DNA of 29,113 nt from Rickettsiales bacterium (GTDB lineage Bacteria > Pseudomonadota > Alphaproteobacteria > Rickettsiales > UBA3002), in the NCBI GenBank assembly GCA_027489915.1, contig JAIXZB010000062.1, forward strand, positions 1 to 29,113. Reading direction: 5' to 3'. Both the position numbers and the translations under genes were made by a program. Below the pieces are notes generated by a model. The model had not been told where the DNA came from. It did no database searches and was given only the letters and a program-made list of their open reading frames with translations. The stretch's first letter is position 1; each line of letters opens with the position of its first letter. This document shows, piece after piece, positions 7,145 through 15,514 of the stretch.

Positions 7145-9034
7145 ATGCCAAGCAAACCTCGCAAAATCCATTCTGCAAAAACTGCGCGCGCGCGTGCGAA
7201 GCCTCCGCGCGCCAGCGTTATCGAGCCCGATGCTGACGCAGGGTTTCAAACGCACCAAGAGCCTTCCGATACCAACGCCGAGCAGTTTGCCGCCCACATG
7301 GCGCAGGCGGGCGATTTATGGCAGCAGGCCTTGCAGCTTCTGCTTTCCAACCCCAACCAAAACGCCATGGGCCACACCGACCCCATGGCACTTGCAGAAA
7401 CCTTTTTATCCGTCGCCCGCCATGCGCGCATCGACACCGATAAGCTGATGCAGAACCAACTGGGCATTGCCGCCGATTATTGCGCCCTGCTCCACCGCAC
7501 ATCCGAAAAACTGCTCGGCAAGCCCTCCGAAGCTTCGCTTCAAGCATCCCCCAAAGACCGCCGCTTTAAGGATGATGCATGGAATGAATCCACCGTGTAT
7601 GATTTCATCAAGCAATCGTATCTTATCAATGCACAATGGATGGAGCGCACGCTCGGCAGCATCGAAGGGCTGGATGCACATACCTCGCGCAAGGTGAATT
7701 TCTTCGCCCGCCAGATTATCGATGCGATGGCGCCCACCAACTTCCTCATGCTCAATCCCGAAGTGGTGCGCGCAACACTCGATAGTAACGGCGAGAATCT
7801 GGTCAAAGGACTCAAAAATCTGGTCGATGATTTGCATAAGGGTGACGGGCGCCTGAAAATCTCGATGACCGATGAGCGCGCATTCGAACTGGGCGTCACG
7901 CTTGCCGCCACACAAGGCAGTATCGTGTTTCAAAATGATTTGATGCAGCTCATTCAGTATGCGCCCACAACCGAGCAGGTGCACGAAGTGCCCATTCTCA
8001 TCACCCCTGCATGGATAAATAAATACTACGTACTCGATTTACGGCCCGAAAATTCACTTGTTAAGTGGCTAGTGGATAAAGGCTACACCGTATTCGTTAT
8101 TTCATGGGTGAACCCTGATGCGGAACTCGGGCGCAAGAGCTTCGAAGATTACCTCGCACTCGGCCCCCTTAAAGCGCTCGATGTGGTGCGCGACATCACT
8201 AAATGCGCCAAAGCTTCGGTGATGGGGTATTGTCTGGGCGGCACTTTAACTGCTATCATGCTTGCCGTGTTGCGTGCGCGGGGCGAAGAATCGCGAGTGG
8301 CCAGCGCCACCTACCTCACCACCATGATAGATTTCGCCGAAGCAGGCGATTTATCCGTATTCATCGACGATATTCAGCTCGATGCATTAGAAGAGCGCAT
8401 GAGCGAGCATGGCTACCTCGATGCATATGATATGAGTAATACCTTCAACATGCTGCGCGCGAATGATTTGATATGGTCGTTTGTGGTCAATAACTACCTG
8501 CTGGGTAAAGCACCCTTCCCCTTCGATTTGCTATATTGGAATTCCGATTCCACCCGCATGCCCGCCACCATGCATAGCTTCTATCTGCGCAATATGTATC
8601 AGCAGAATCTGCTCGTAAAACCTGGCGGTATTGAACTGCTCGATACGCCCATAAACCTCGCGCGCATTACCACCCCAAGCTACATTCTCTCCACCCGCGA
8701 AGATCATATTGCGCCGTGGCAATCGACTTACGCTGCCACGCAAATTTACGATGCGCCAGTGCAGTTCGTGCTTGCCGATTCAGGGCATATCGCGGGGGTG
8801 ATAAACCCACCAAACGGCAAAAAGAAATACGGCTATGCGATAAACGATGCCATGCCCGCCAAACCCAGCAAATGGCTCGAGACCGCACGTGAATGTAGTG
8901 GCTCGTGGTGGCCACACTGGGATGCATGGCAAGCCACATTCGCTGGCAAAAAAGTCAAAGCCCGCGCCGTTGGCAGCAGCAAATACAAAGCACGCGAGCC
9001 CGCCCCCGGCAGTTTCGCCAAAGCACGCGCTTAA
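7145..9034 (+). CDS. phaC: Class I poly(3-hydroxyalkanoate) synthase PhaC
   Basis: PhaC polymerises 3-hydroxyacyl-CoA into PHA storage granules at the granule surface. The 629-aa length and single-subunit layout fit class I. An N-terminal basic tail (about residues 1-25, rich in Lys/Arg/Ala) is followed by the PhaC N-domain and an alpha/beta-hydrolase domain. The lipase-like box is GYCLGG with the catalytic Cys363; the other triad residues are Asp520 (in REDHIAPW) and His548 (in DSGHIAGV). No phaA, phaB, phasin or phaR is in the window, so the monomer pathway is encoded elsewhere. The ATG has no Shine-Dalgarno. Its stop shares the bases TTAA (9031-9034) with the convergent gene. Confidence 0.96.
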   Translation: MPSKPRKIHSAKTARARAKPPRASVIEPDADAGFQTHQEPSDTNAEQFAAHMAQAGDLWQQALQLLLSNPNQNAMGHTDPMALAETFLSVARHARIDTDKLMQNQLGIAADYCALLHRTSEKLLGKPSEASLQASPKDRRFKDDAWNESTVYDFIKQSYLINAQWMERTLGSIEGLDAHTSRKVNFFARQIIDAMAPTNFLMLNPEVVRATLDSNGENLVKGLKNLVDDLHKGDGRLKISMTDERAFELGVTLAATQGSIVFQNDLMQLIQYAPTTEQVHEVPILITPAWINKYYVLDLRPENSLVKWLVDKGYTVFVISWVNPDAELGRKSFEDYLALGPLKALDVVRDITKCAKASVMGYCLGGTLTAIMLAVLRARGEESRVASATYLTTMIDFAEAGDLSVFIDDIQLDALEERMSEHGYLDAYDMSNTFNMLRANDLIWSFVVNNYLLGKAPFPFDLLYWNSDSTRMPATMHSFYLRNMYQQNLLVKPGGIELLDTPINLARITTPSYILSTREDHIAPWQSTYAATQIYDAPVQFVLADSGHIAGVINPPNGKKKYGYAINDAMPAKPSKWLETARECSGSWWPHWDAWQATFAGKKVKARAVGSSKYKAREPAPGSFAKARA

Positions 9035-10086
9035 CGCACAACTTCAGCATTCACCGCTTCGCGGCGAGCCAATTCGCGCTCAGCAAAACGTGGCTTTACT
9101 TTTTCCTGCTGCACCGTTTGTGCTGGCGTTGATGAAGGTTGCTTTATCTGCACTTGCGCTGGATTTGGCACGGCGTGCTGACCCGTAATAATAAACGCCA
9201 CCGTGCCTGCAGAAATACGTTTGGCGTTCAGATCGCCTGCAATCGCTTGCATCTGATCTGCTGCACCAACGGATGCTACTACCTGCGCTTTCATCGGCAG
9301 TGGCAGCATGTCATAGGGCTTGCCAAAACGTAATTCGATATTGTGCGCAAGCAGTTTATCGGCGGCTACAAATAATCCGAACACCTGCTCTTTACCCACT
9401 TGCTTGCCGCGCCCAATATCGCGATCAAGTTTAGCAATGCGGTCATGCAACGTCGTTGCACCAAGCGAGGTTGCACGCTGTACCCCAAAATCCAGTCCGT
9501 TATTTAAAAATAATCCCGTAAAGCCCGTCACAATCCCCACACTGCCAAGCCCCACAATGCTGCCGAGTGTTGGGCCTAAAAGTGTGGGCAATGTACTCGC
9601 CACCACTTCGGTTGCCGACCAAAAACTAATCAGCCCGAAACTAGCCATGCCTGCCAGTGCAGTAGTGGCAAATTTCAGCCATGTTTTATTCCATTCGCGG
9701 TCAATCTCTTCGCGCAGAATGGGGTTGGAGGGGATGCCACGTTTAGCATCGCCAAACGCCAACGTGTGCACATGTGCGCGCGTCACTTCACCCGCAGGAA
9801 TACCAAGCTGGTCAGCAATTTCTTCGCGGTAAATATCGGCCATGCGGTCTTGGTTAAAGCGCATTTCCCTCAGGCGCATATAACCCGAAAGCAGCGTGCC
9901 ACCAATCAGCAGCACCGGAATCGCAGGCGCTAAGGTTGCTGCCGTTAAACCCCCTGCTGTTGCCGAGCCAATCACCCCTGCAGCAATGGCTGCGGTGGTG
10001 ACCAACCCGCGCCCAAGCAGATACACGCGCAAGTCACGTACCGTGCTGCGCACCCCATCCATTATTTCTTTGAACAATGCGTCCAT
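9031..10086 (-). CDS. Predicted membrane protein, unknown function
   Basis: I do not recognise this 351-aa protein. A short amphipathic start (MDALFKEIMDGVRSTVRDLR) leads to a Gly/Ala-rich hydrophobic hairpin at about residues 28-68. A cytosolic-looking segment follows (YREEIADQLGIPAGEVTRAH), then two more hydrophobic segments at about 138-160 and 165-198, and a soluble C-terminal part ending in a Gln/Pro- and Arg-rich tail. A GEV-x-R-A-H-V-H segment near 100 stands out. The GCGAGG before the ATG is a plausible ribosome site. It converges on phaC with overlapping stop codons, but that alone does not tie it to PHA metabolism. Confidence 0.8.
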   Translation of the reverse strand: MDALFKEIMDGVRSTVRDLRVYLLGRGLVTTAAIAAGVIGSATAGGLTAATLAPAIPVLLIGGTLLSGYMRLREMRFNQDRMADIYREEIADQLGIPAGEVTRAHVHTLAFGDAKRGIPSNPILREEIDREWNKTWLKFATTALAGMASFGLISFWSATEVVASTLPTLLGPTLGSIVGLGSVGIVTGFTGLFLNNGLDFGVQRATSLGATTLHDRIAKLDRDIGRGKQVGKEQVFGLFVAADKLLAHNIELRFGKPYDMLPLPMKAQVVASVGAADQMQAIAGDLNAKRISAGTVAFIITGQHAVPNPAQVQIKQPSSTPAQTVQQEKVKPRFAERELARREAVNAEVVR

Positions 10087-10181
10087 AGCCTCGCTTTAGG
10101 CGGATTTTTACATTTTCATTGTACTAAATTGGACGCGTTTGATGTGTGACAGTTTGGTGAATATACCCCACAGCATAGATG

Positions 10182-10745
10182 CTATAACGCCTTGTAATGG
10201 CTCGCTAATTGCACGTAGTGTTCCGCCGATTTTGGTATCCATGCGGCTTCATCTGCGCTCACAGCACGCAGCAGTTTGGCGGGGTTTCCTGCCCATAACT
10301 CCCCGCTTGGCACACATTTGCGTGGGGTCAGCACTGCCCCTGCAGCAAGGTATCCACCTTCTTCTACAACAGAAAAATCCAACAAGCGCGAGCCCATGCC
10401 GATGAAGGCCCTATCATGCACGGTTGCGGCATGAATCAGTGCCATGTGCCCCACCGTCACTTCATCCCCAATCACGCTCGGCCCAATCTCGCGCGTCACA
10501 TGAATCACGCTGCCATCTTGAATGTTGGTGCGGGCGCCGATGGTGATAGATTGCACGTCGCCTCTCAGCACGCAGCCATACCAGATATTGGCCTGCTCAC
10601 CAATAATGACATTGCCCGTAATCACCGCGCCCTGTGCGATAAATGCGCTCTCAGCAATTCTTGGCCACACACCCTTGAAGGGCAAAATAATCGCACCAGG
10701 AAACCGCGTTGCAAACTCTGTTTTCATATTTTCGCTCTCTATCAT
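10182..10745 (-). CDS. Gamma-class carbonic anhydrase family protein (YrdA/PaaY-like)
   Basis: This is a left-handed beta-helix hexapeptide-repeat protein of 187 aa, likely a homotrimer. It carries the family core GCVLRGDVQSITIGARTNIQ and all three zinc-binding histidines: His82 in VIHVTR, His100 and His105 in VGHMALIH. The family includes true gamma carbonic anhydrases and the PaaY/YrdA/CaiE branch, some of which are thioesterases or inactive, so the reaction is not certain. ATG 10745 and an in-frame ATG at 10727 (preceded by GAGAG) are both possible starts; the second would remove six poorly conserved residues. It lies 31 bp after argC on the same strand. Confidence 0.93.
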   Translation of the reverse strand: MIESENMKTEFATRFPGAIILPFKGVWPRIAESAFIAQGAVITGNVIIGEQANIWYGCVLRGDVQSITIGARTNIQDGSVIHVTREIGPSVIGDEVTVGHMALIHAATVHDRAFIGMGSRLLDFSVVEEGGYLAAGAVLTPRKCVPSGELWAGNPAKLLRAVSADEAAWIPKSAEHYVQLASHYKAL

Positions 10746-10776
10746 TTCCGCTCAGGCACGAATGATGTACGACACA

Positions 10777-11847
10777 TTACGGAAACACGGCGCGTAGTTC
10801 AAGCCCTGTGGCCTCGGGCAAACCGAACATCAGATTCGCATTCTGCAATGCCTGACCCGATGCGCCCTTGACCAGATTATCAATCACAGAAACGATGGTC
10901 AGATAGCCGTTACGGCTTTCATGCACCGAAATAAAACACTGGTTCGTGCCTCTCACCTGATGGCTTGATGCCGTCGCCCCAAATGGCAGAATATGCACAA
11001 AATTTTCATTCTTATACTGCTCGCTTAGGTAAGCATGCACGTCATTAACGCTCATCACTTTGCCAAGCGATTCTTGCAGCGTAATGGTAGCGAGCATACC
11101 GCGCGTCATGGGTATTAAATGCGGTGTAAAATCTACCTTCACTTTGTGTGGTTTTTTATTTGCATATCCCTTTTCCACCGCGATGTTTATTTCCTGCTCT
11201 ATTTCAGCCATATGGCGATGTTTGCCGACCCCATATGCCGATACTCCGCCATCGAGTTCGCTAAATAGCATTTCCTGTTTTGCACTGCGGCCTGCCCCCG
11301 AAACTCCAGAAAGTGCGTTGATGGTAATGCTATCAGGGTCAACGATTCCCGCTTGTAACAACGGTAATAGCGGCAAGAGCGAGCAGGTGGGATAACACCC
11401 AGGATTGGCCACCAAACGTGCCGTCTTTATTGCTTCACGCGCATGTTCGGTGAGTCCATACACCGCTTCTTTTTGCAGGGCCATTGCCGCATGGGCATGG
11501 CCATACCACTGCGCATATTCCTCGGCATCATGTAGTCTAAAATCGGCCGATAAATCGACAATTTTTACATGCACAGGCAGTGCAGCAATAATGGATTGCG
11601 TAGTGCCATGGGGCAGGCAGCAGAACACAAGTTGCACATCCGAAAAATCGACATCGGTATGTTTCACAAGTGCAGGCAGCCCCGCAAAACGCAGATGCGG
11701 ATAGACCTCGCCCATCTGCTTGCCCGCTTGTGTTTCGCCCGTAAGCGCAGTAACCCGAAAGCTCGGATGCCCGACAAGTAACCGCAAAAGCTCTGCCCCA
11801 GTATAGCCCGATGCGCCCAGAATTACTGTGTTTATTATTTTACTCAT
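10777..11847 (-). CDS. argC: N-acetyl-gamma-glutamyl-phosphate reductase
   Basis: ArgC catalyses the third step of arginine synthesis, NADPH reduction of N-acetylglutamyl phosphate to the semialdehyde. The 356-aa protein starts with the nucleotide motif GASGYTG (11-17) and has the catalytic Cys151 in ANPGCYPT, plus the conserved SGVSGAGRSAK. AAGGAG lies 9 nt before the ATG. It follows rpsI, as in many Alphaproteobacteria (rplM-rpsI-argC), but a strong terminator separates them here. A small hairpin CCGCA-N7-TGCGG sits in its leader just before the ribosome site. Confidence 0.97.
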   Translation of the reverse strand: MSKIINTVILGASGYTGAELLRLLVGHPSFRVTALTGETQAGKQMGEVYPHLRFAGLPALVKHTDVDFSDVQLVFCCLPHGTTQSIIAALPVHVKIVDLSADFRLHDAEEYAQWYGHAHAAMALQKEAVYGLTEHAREAIKTARLVANPGCYPTCSLLPLLPLLQAGIVDPDSITINALSGVSGAGRSAKQEMLFSELDGGVSAYGVGKHRHMAEIEQEINIAVEKGYANKKPHKVKVDFTPHLIPMTRGMLATITLQESLGKVMSVNDVHAYLSEQYKNENFVHILPFGATASSHQVRGTNQCFISVHESRNGYLTIVSVIDNLVKGASGQALQNANLMFGLPEATGLELRAVFP

Positions 11848-11903
11848 CTCACCAGCTCCTTACTGTCCGCAAGCTTAGTGCGGCAAAGACAAATCCTTAA
11901 CAC

Positions 11904-11932
11904 AAAAAAGGGCGCTTCGATGTGAAGCGCCC
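11904..11932 (-). terminator. Rho-independent terminator of rplM-rpsI
   Basis: On the minus strand a 9-bp GC-rich stem GGGCGCTTC/GAAGCGCCC with the loop ACATC is followed directly by six T residues (11909-11904). It lies 30 bp after the rpsI stop and ahead of argC, so it should uncouple argC from the ribosomal operon. Confidence 0.9.
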
Positions 11933-11962
11933 CTTTGCTGCAACCGAAATTGCAAAAGAAAG

Positions 11963-12418
11963 TTAGCGCTTGCTGAACTGGAAGCGACGGCGTGCTTTCG
12001 CGCGGCCATATTTCTTACGTTCCACCACGCGGCTATCGCGGGTTAAGAAGCCACCTTGGCGAAGCGCCTTGTGGAATTCTGGGTTGAGTGCATCAAGCGC
12101 ACGGCTTAAGCCGTGACGTGCAGCACCCGCCTGACCTGAGAGACCACCGCCAACTACCGTTACGGTTACATCGTATTTGCCGATTTCACCGAGGGTTTCA
12201 AATGGCTGGTTCAAAATCATGCGCAGCACAGGACGAGCGAAATATTCTTCCACAGCCTTGCCGTTTACCGTGATTTTGCCTTTACCACGTTTCACCCACA
12301 CGCGGGCAATTGCGTTTTTACGACGGCCTGTGCCATACGCGCGGCCTTGTGCATCTACCACTGGTTTGCGTGGTGCAGTAACTTCAGCAGCGGCTTCTTG
12401 TTTGAGATCGATACCCAT
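11963..12418 (-). CDS. rpsI: 30S ribosomal protein S9 (uS9)
   Basis: S9 binds the 3' domain of 16S rRNA, and its basic C-terminal tail reaches the P-site tRNA. The 151-aa protein has an N-terminal extension of about 20 residues, usual for Alphaproteobacteria, then YGTGRRKNAIARV, the GGGLSGQAGA segment, and the invariant end RRFQFSKR. AGGA overlapping the rplM stop region serves as ribosome site, with 10 bp between the genes. It is followed by a clear terminator. Confidence 0.98.
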   Translation of the reverse strand: MGIDLKQEAAAEVTAPRKPVVDAQGRAYGTGRRKNAIARVWVKRGKGKITVNGKAVEEYFARPVLRMILNQPFETLGEIGKYDVTVTVVGGGLSGQAGAARHGLSRALDALNPEFHKALRQGGFLTRDSRVVERKKYGRAKARRRFQFSKR

Positions 12419-12428
12419 ATTCTATATC

Positions 12429-12890
12429 CTAACGTGCGTTCTTGACGTTCATTGCAGCGAAATCAACCGACTTCGGCGTTTGGCCTGCGTGCGGGTGATC
12501 CGTGCCACCATATACATATAAATGACCCATCTGGCGGCGTGCAAGCGGGCTGTCTTTTGGCAGCATGCGCTCAACCGCTTTTTCTACCACGCGCTCTGGG
12601 TGGCCCGAGTTCAAAATGAACTCTGGTGAGCGCTCTTTGATACCGCCTGGATGGCCAGTATGGTAGTAATAGCGCTTATTTTCACGCTTCTTACCGGTCA
12701 TTTTAATTTTAGCTGCATTTACGATAACCACGTTATCGCCGCAATCCATGTGCGGGGTGAAGCTTGCTTTGTGTTTGCCGCGCAGAACTTTAGCTACATA
12801 GCTAGCAAGACGACCGAGCACAACGCCTTCTGCGTTGATAACGAGCCAGTCTTTGGTGATGTCCTTGGGCGTTGCCGAAAAGGTTTTCAT
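12429..12890 (-). CDS. rplM: 50S ribosomal protein L13 (uL13)
   Basis: L13 is an early assembly protein of the large subunit. The 153-aa sequence shows the family pattern W-x-x-x-x-A-x-x-x-x-LGRLAS, the KH-KASFTPHMDCGD segment, TGKKRENKRYYYHTGHPGG and the C-terminal YVYGGTDHPHAGQTP. Length is slightly above the E. coli protein (142 aa), as is common in this class. It leads the two-gene rplM-rpsI operon with its own promoter upstream. Confidence 0.98.
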   Translation of the reverse strand: MKTFSATPKDITKDWLVINAEGVVLGRLASYVAKVLRGKHKASFTPHMDCGDNVVIVNAAKIKMTGKKRENKRYYYHTGHPGGIKERSPEFILNSGHPERVVEKAVERMLPKDSPLARRQMGHLYVYGGTDHPHAGQTPKSVDFAAMNVKNAR

Positions 12891-12935
12891 TTGTTTTTCC
12901 GTAACTTAGTATTTTTTTATGCAAAACGGGCTGTA

Positions 12936-12964
12936 TTACTAGGCAAAGCTCCCCGCTTTGTCAA
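12936..12964 (-). promoter_or_regulatory. Promoter of rplM-rpsI
   Basis: A perfect -35 TTGACA (12964-12959), a 17-nt spacer and the -10 candidate TAGTAA (12941-12936; TAATAC overlaps it) lie on the minus strand, 46 bp before the rplM ATG. The spacer contains a dyad AAAGC-GGGGA-GCTTT, which could act as an operator or as the end signal of the preceding PAS gene. Confidence 0.55.
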
Positions 12965-12978
12965 CACCGTATTATCGC

Positions 12979-13434
12979 CTAATACGCCTTAAAGCTCATC
13001 CCACCGAAAATCGCGTCCACTTCTTCGCCTCGGCCTAAGGGCAGCAAGCACTGCCGATAGCGCACAATGCGGCCTGAAAGTGAGAGAAACTCGCCCTCTG
13101 CCACTACGGGGGCCACGGCCTGCATCACCTGCTGAAAGCTTAGGGCCAATTTGCTGGCATTAGGCGAAATAAGCATATGCTGGCCTTCGTTCATCATCCC
13201 ATCCTGATAGGCATCGATGATTTCTTGACCCAAGTAAGTAAAATTCATGTCACGGCGATGCTTGATATCAAACGTTTGAATCAAAAAGCATTTCGGCCAG
13301 AGATCGCCCAGCACCTCAGGATCTATGTCCTCTTCACGTGGCATCAACCCATCCACAGTGAGCTCTTTCCAGTAATTCTGGAGGCGTTGTGTCAGGCGGC
13401 GTTCGGCGAGTACTAACTGTGATGCTGGCTTCAT
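12979..13434 (-). CDS. Stand-alone PAS-domain protein (PAS_5 type)
   Basis: The 151-aa protein resembles the alphaproteobacterial PAS_5 group: small proteins that are essentially one PAS fold and whose partners are mostly unknown. Recognisable parts are an N-terminal helix (RRLTQRLQNYWKEL), then PEVLGDLWPKCFLIQ, a central FTYLGQEI, and a C-terminal strand with YRQCLLPLGRG followed by GGMSF. No kinase, GGDEF or DNA-binding domain is attached. It follows pstB by 32 bp, at the spot where phoU is often found, but it also has its own TATAAT promoter. No ribosome site precedes the ATG. Confidence 0.85.
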   Translation of the reverse strand: MKPASQLVLAERRLTQRLQNYWKELTVDGLMPREEDIDPEVLGDLWPKCFLIQTFDIKHRRDMNFTYLGQEIIDAYQDGMMNEGQHMLISPNASKLALSFQQVMQAVAPVVAEGEFLSLSGRIVRYRQCLLPLGRGEEVDAIFGGMSFKAY

Positions 13435-13441
13435 TTACGCT

Positions 13442-13469
13442 ATTATATGCAAAAAACTGCAGGCGTCTA
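13442..13469 (-). promoter_or_regulatory. Promoter of PAS gene, predicts leaderless transcript
   Basis: A perfect -10 TATAAT (13447-13442) lies 16 nt after TAGACG (13469-13464; four of six -35 matches, overlapping the pstB stop). Only 7 nt separate the -10 from the ATG at 13434, so transcription should begin at or next to the start codon. Confidence 0.6.
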
Positions 13470-14240
13470 GCCGAAACGGCCTGTGATATAATCGCGTGTC
13501 TGTTGCTGCATGGGGGCTTCAAACATCGATTCGGTATCATTATACTCTACCAAATTGCCCATATGGAAAAACGCCGTGCGGTCAGAAACTCTGCGCGCTT
13601 GCTGCATCGAATGGGTAACAATCACAATGGTAAATTCATTCGCAAGCTGGCTAATCAGCTCTTCAATCCGTGCAGTTGCAATGGGGTCAAGTGCGGAGCA
13701 TGGCTCATCCATTAGCAGCACATCGGGGCTAACGGCTACCGCGCGGGCAATGCATAAACGCTGCTGCTGACCGCCAGATAATCCCGTGCCTGCTTCATGC
13801 AGCCTGTCTTTCACATCATCCCACAGCGCAGCTTTGCGCAGCGAAGCTTCTACAATCCCATCCATTTCTGCCTTGTCTTTGGCAATCCCGTGGATGCGTG
13901 GGCCATAACTTACGTTTTCATAAATCGATTTGGGAAAGGGATTGGGCTTTTGAAATACCATGCCCACCCGCGCGCGCAGTAGCACCACATCCACCGCAGG
14001 GGCATAAATATCCTGTCCATCCAGCGTAATCACCCCCTCGGTGCGCGCACCAGCAATCAAGTCATTGAGGCGGTTGATAGAACGTAAAAACGTCGATTTA
14101 CCACAGCCCGAAGGGCCAATAAGTGCTGTCACCGCACAAGGTGCAATATCCATAGTGATACCGTGCAACGCGCGTTTCTCGCCGTAAAATACTTTTACAT
14201 CACGGGCTGTAATTTTGGAGGGTGTTGTAGCTTCAATCAT
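13467..14240 (-). CDS. pstB: Phosphate ABC transporter ATP-binding protein PstB
   Basis: PstB powers high-affinity phosphate import through PstC/PstA. The 257-aa protein has Walker A GPSGCGKST (42-50), Q-loop QKPNPFP, the signature LSGGQQQR (154-161), Walker B LLMDEP (175-180) and the H-loop VTHSM. The ATG at 14240 is chosen over an in-frame TTG three codons earlier; it starts 2 nt after the pstA stop, so translation is likely coupled. No phoU follows. Confidence 0.98.
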   Translation of the reverse strand: MIEATTPSKITARDVKVFYGEKRALHGITMDIAPCAVTALIGPSGCGKSTFLRSINRLNDLIAGARTEGVITLDGQDIYAPAVDVVLLRARVGMVFQKPNPFPKSIYENVSYGPRIHGIAKDKAEMDGIVEASLRKAALWDDVKDRLHEAGTGLSGGQQQRLCIARAVAVSPDVLLMDEPCSALDPIATARIEELISQLANEFTIVIVTHSMQQARRVSDRTAFFHMGNLVEYNDTESMFEAPMQQQTRDYITGRFG

Positions 14241-14242
14241 AA

Positions 14243-15514
14243 TTACCAACGCAGTTCAAAGCGGTTACGGATGGTGATGGCAATCCAGTTGAGCGCCATC
14301 AATAATGCAAGCAGCAACAAAATCCCGCTTGCGGTTTTTTCTACAAATCCCATCTCAGGGCTCGATGCCCAAATATAAATCGATACAGGCATTGCCGTTG
14401 CAGGATCCAAAAATCCACGTGGGATATCCGCAACAAACGCCACCATCCCAATCATTAGAAGCGGCGCGGTTTCGCCAAGCGCGCGGGCGATGGATAAAAT
14501 CGTGCCGGTCATAATCCCAGGCAACGCATAAGGCAGCACATGGTGGCGTACCACCTGTGTGGGCGCTGCACCGAGCGCAATCGCTGCGTGCCGCACACTG
14601 GGTGGAACTGCCTTCAGTGCGCTACGTGTGGTAATAATAATCGTAGGCAGAATCATCAATGCAATCGTAAGCCCACCCACTAACGCACTGGAGCGCGGTA
14701 AATCAAACCATATCAAATAGAGCGTAAGCCCGAGCAGACCAAAAATAATCGAAGGTACTGCCGCAAGGTTATTGATACTCACCTCAATAATATCGCTCAT
14801 GGTATTTTTCGGGGCGAATTCTTCAAGATAAATGGCACCCATCACGCCAATCGGCAGCGCCAGTGTAATAGCAATCATCACTAGCAGCACCGAACCAACA
14901 ATGCTTCCTAGAAACCCAGCCGATTCTGGCGCACGCGAATCACCACGGGTGAAAAAATCACGGTTGATACGGTACTGCACTGCATCTGATTTCTTAAGCC
15001 CATCAAGGAATGCACGTTGCTTATGCGAAAGCGCGCCTGCACGCTTGCCGTTTGATTTGAAATACTGATCCGCTACATCCGAAAGCGGCAATGTAACGCT
15101 CACACTGCGCACAGAACTTTCGGCTGCTGTGTCATAGCCCTTACCAAGATTTTCCCACGCATCTTTCCACGCGTGCTCCACTTCAAATGCCGCAAAATCA
15201 CCCAGCAGTGTGAAGCGCTCGCGGCTTGCCATAGCGGCATCTTCAAAAAAATCCCTATCCAACCCGCGCTGCATCACACGGTTGAAGTTCACCTTACTAT
15301 CTACAAGCGATGCTTCCACATCACTATGTAATGAAGTCAGCACAATCTCGTGGCGCATCATGCCCTTAAGGCCAGGCGTTACAATACTCGCCATCAACCA
15401 TAGCAGCATGGCACTCGCAAACAGCAGTGCTGCAATGCCGTATTGCTTCAAGCGCCGCGTTTTAAGGTGGCGCGCCGCTAAGCCTGCTTCAATGCGTGCG
15501 ATATGCTTATTCAT
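14243..15514 (-). CDS. pstA: Phosphate ABC transporter permease PstA
   Basis: PstA is one of the two membrane subunits of the phosphate importer. At 423 aa it is the long alphaproteobacterial form. It has a first membrane helix at about 30-50, a large periplasmic N-terminal insert (DUF3333-like, to about 190), then the BPD_transp_1 permease domain with the coupling motif around HAAIALGAAPTQVVRHHVLP. The ATG at 15514 overlaps the pstC end by 8 bp and is preferred over a start nine codons earlier. The stop TAA sits 2 nt before pstB. Confidence 0.97.
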   Translation of the reverse strand: MNKHIARIEAGLAARHLKTRRLKQYGIAALLFASAMLLWLMASIVTPGLKGMMRHEIVLTSLHSDVEASLVDSKVNFNRVMQRGLDRDFFEDAAMASRERFTLLGDFAAFEVEHAWKDAWENLGKGYDTAAESSVRSVSVTLPLSDVADQYFKSNGKRAGALSHKQRAFLDGLKKSDAVQYRINRDFFTRGDSRAPESAGFLGSIVGSVLLVMIAITLALPIGVMGAIYLEEFAPKNTMSDIIEVSINNLAAVPSIIFGLLGLTLYLIWFDLPRSSALVGGLTIALMILPTIIITTRSALKAVPPSVRHAAIALGAAPTQVVRHHVLPYALPGIMTGTILSIARALGETAPLLMIGMVAFVADIPRGFLDPATAMPVSIYIWASSPEMGFVEKTASGILLLLALLMALNWIAITIRNRFELRW

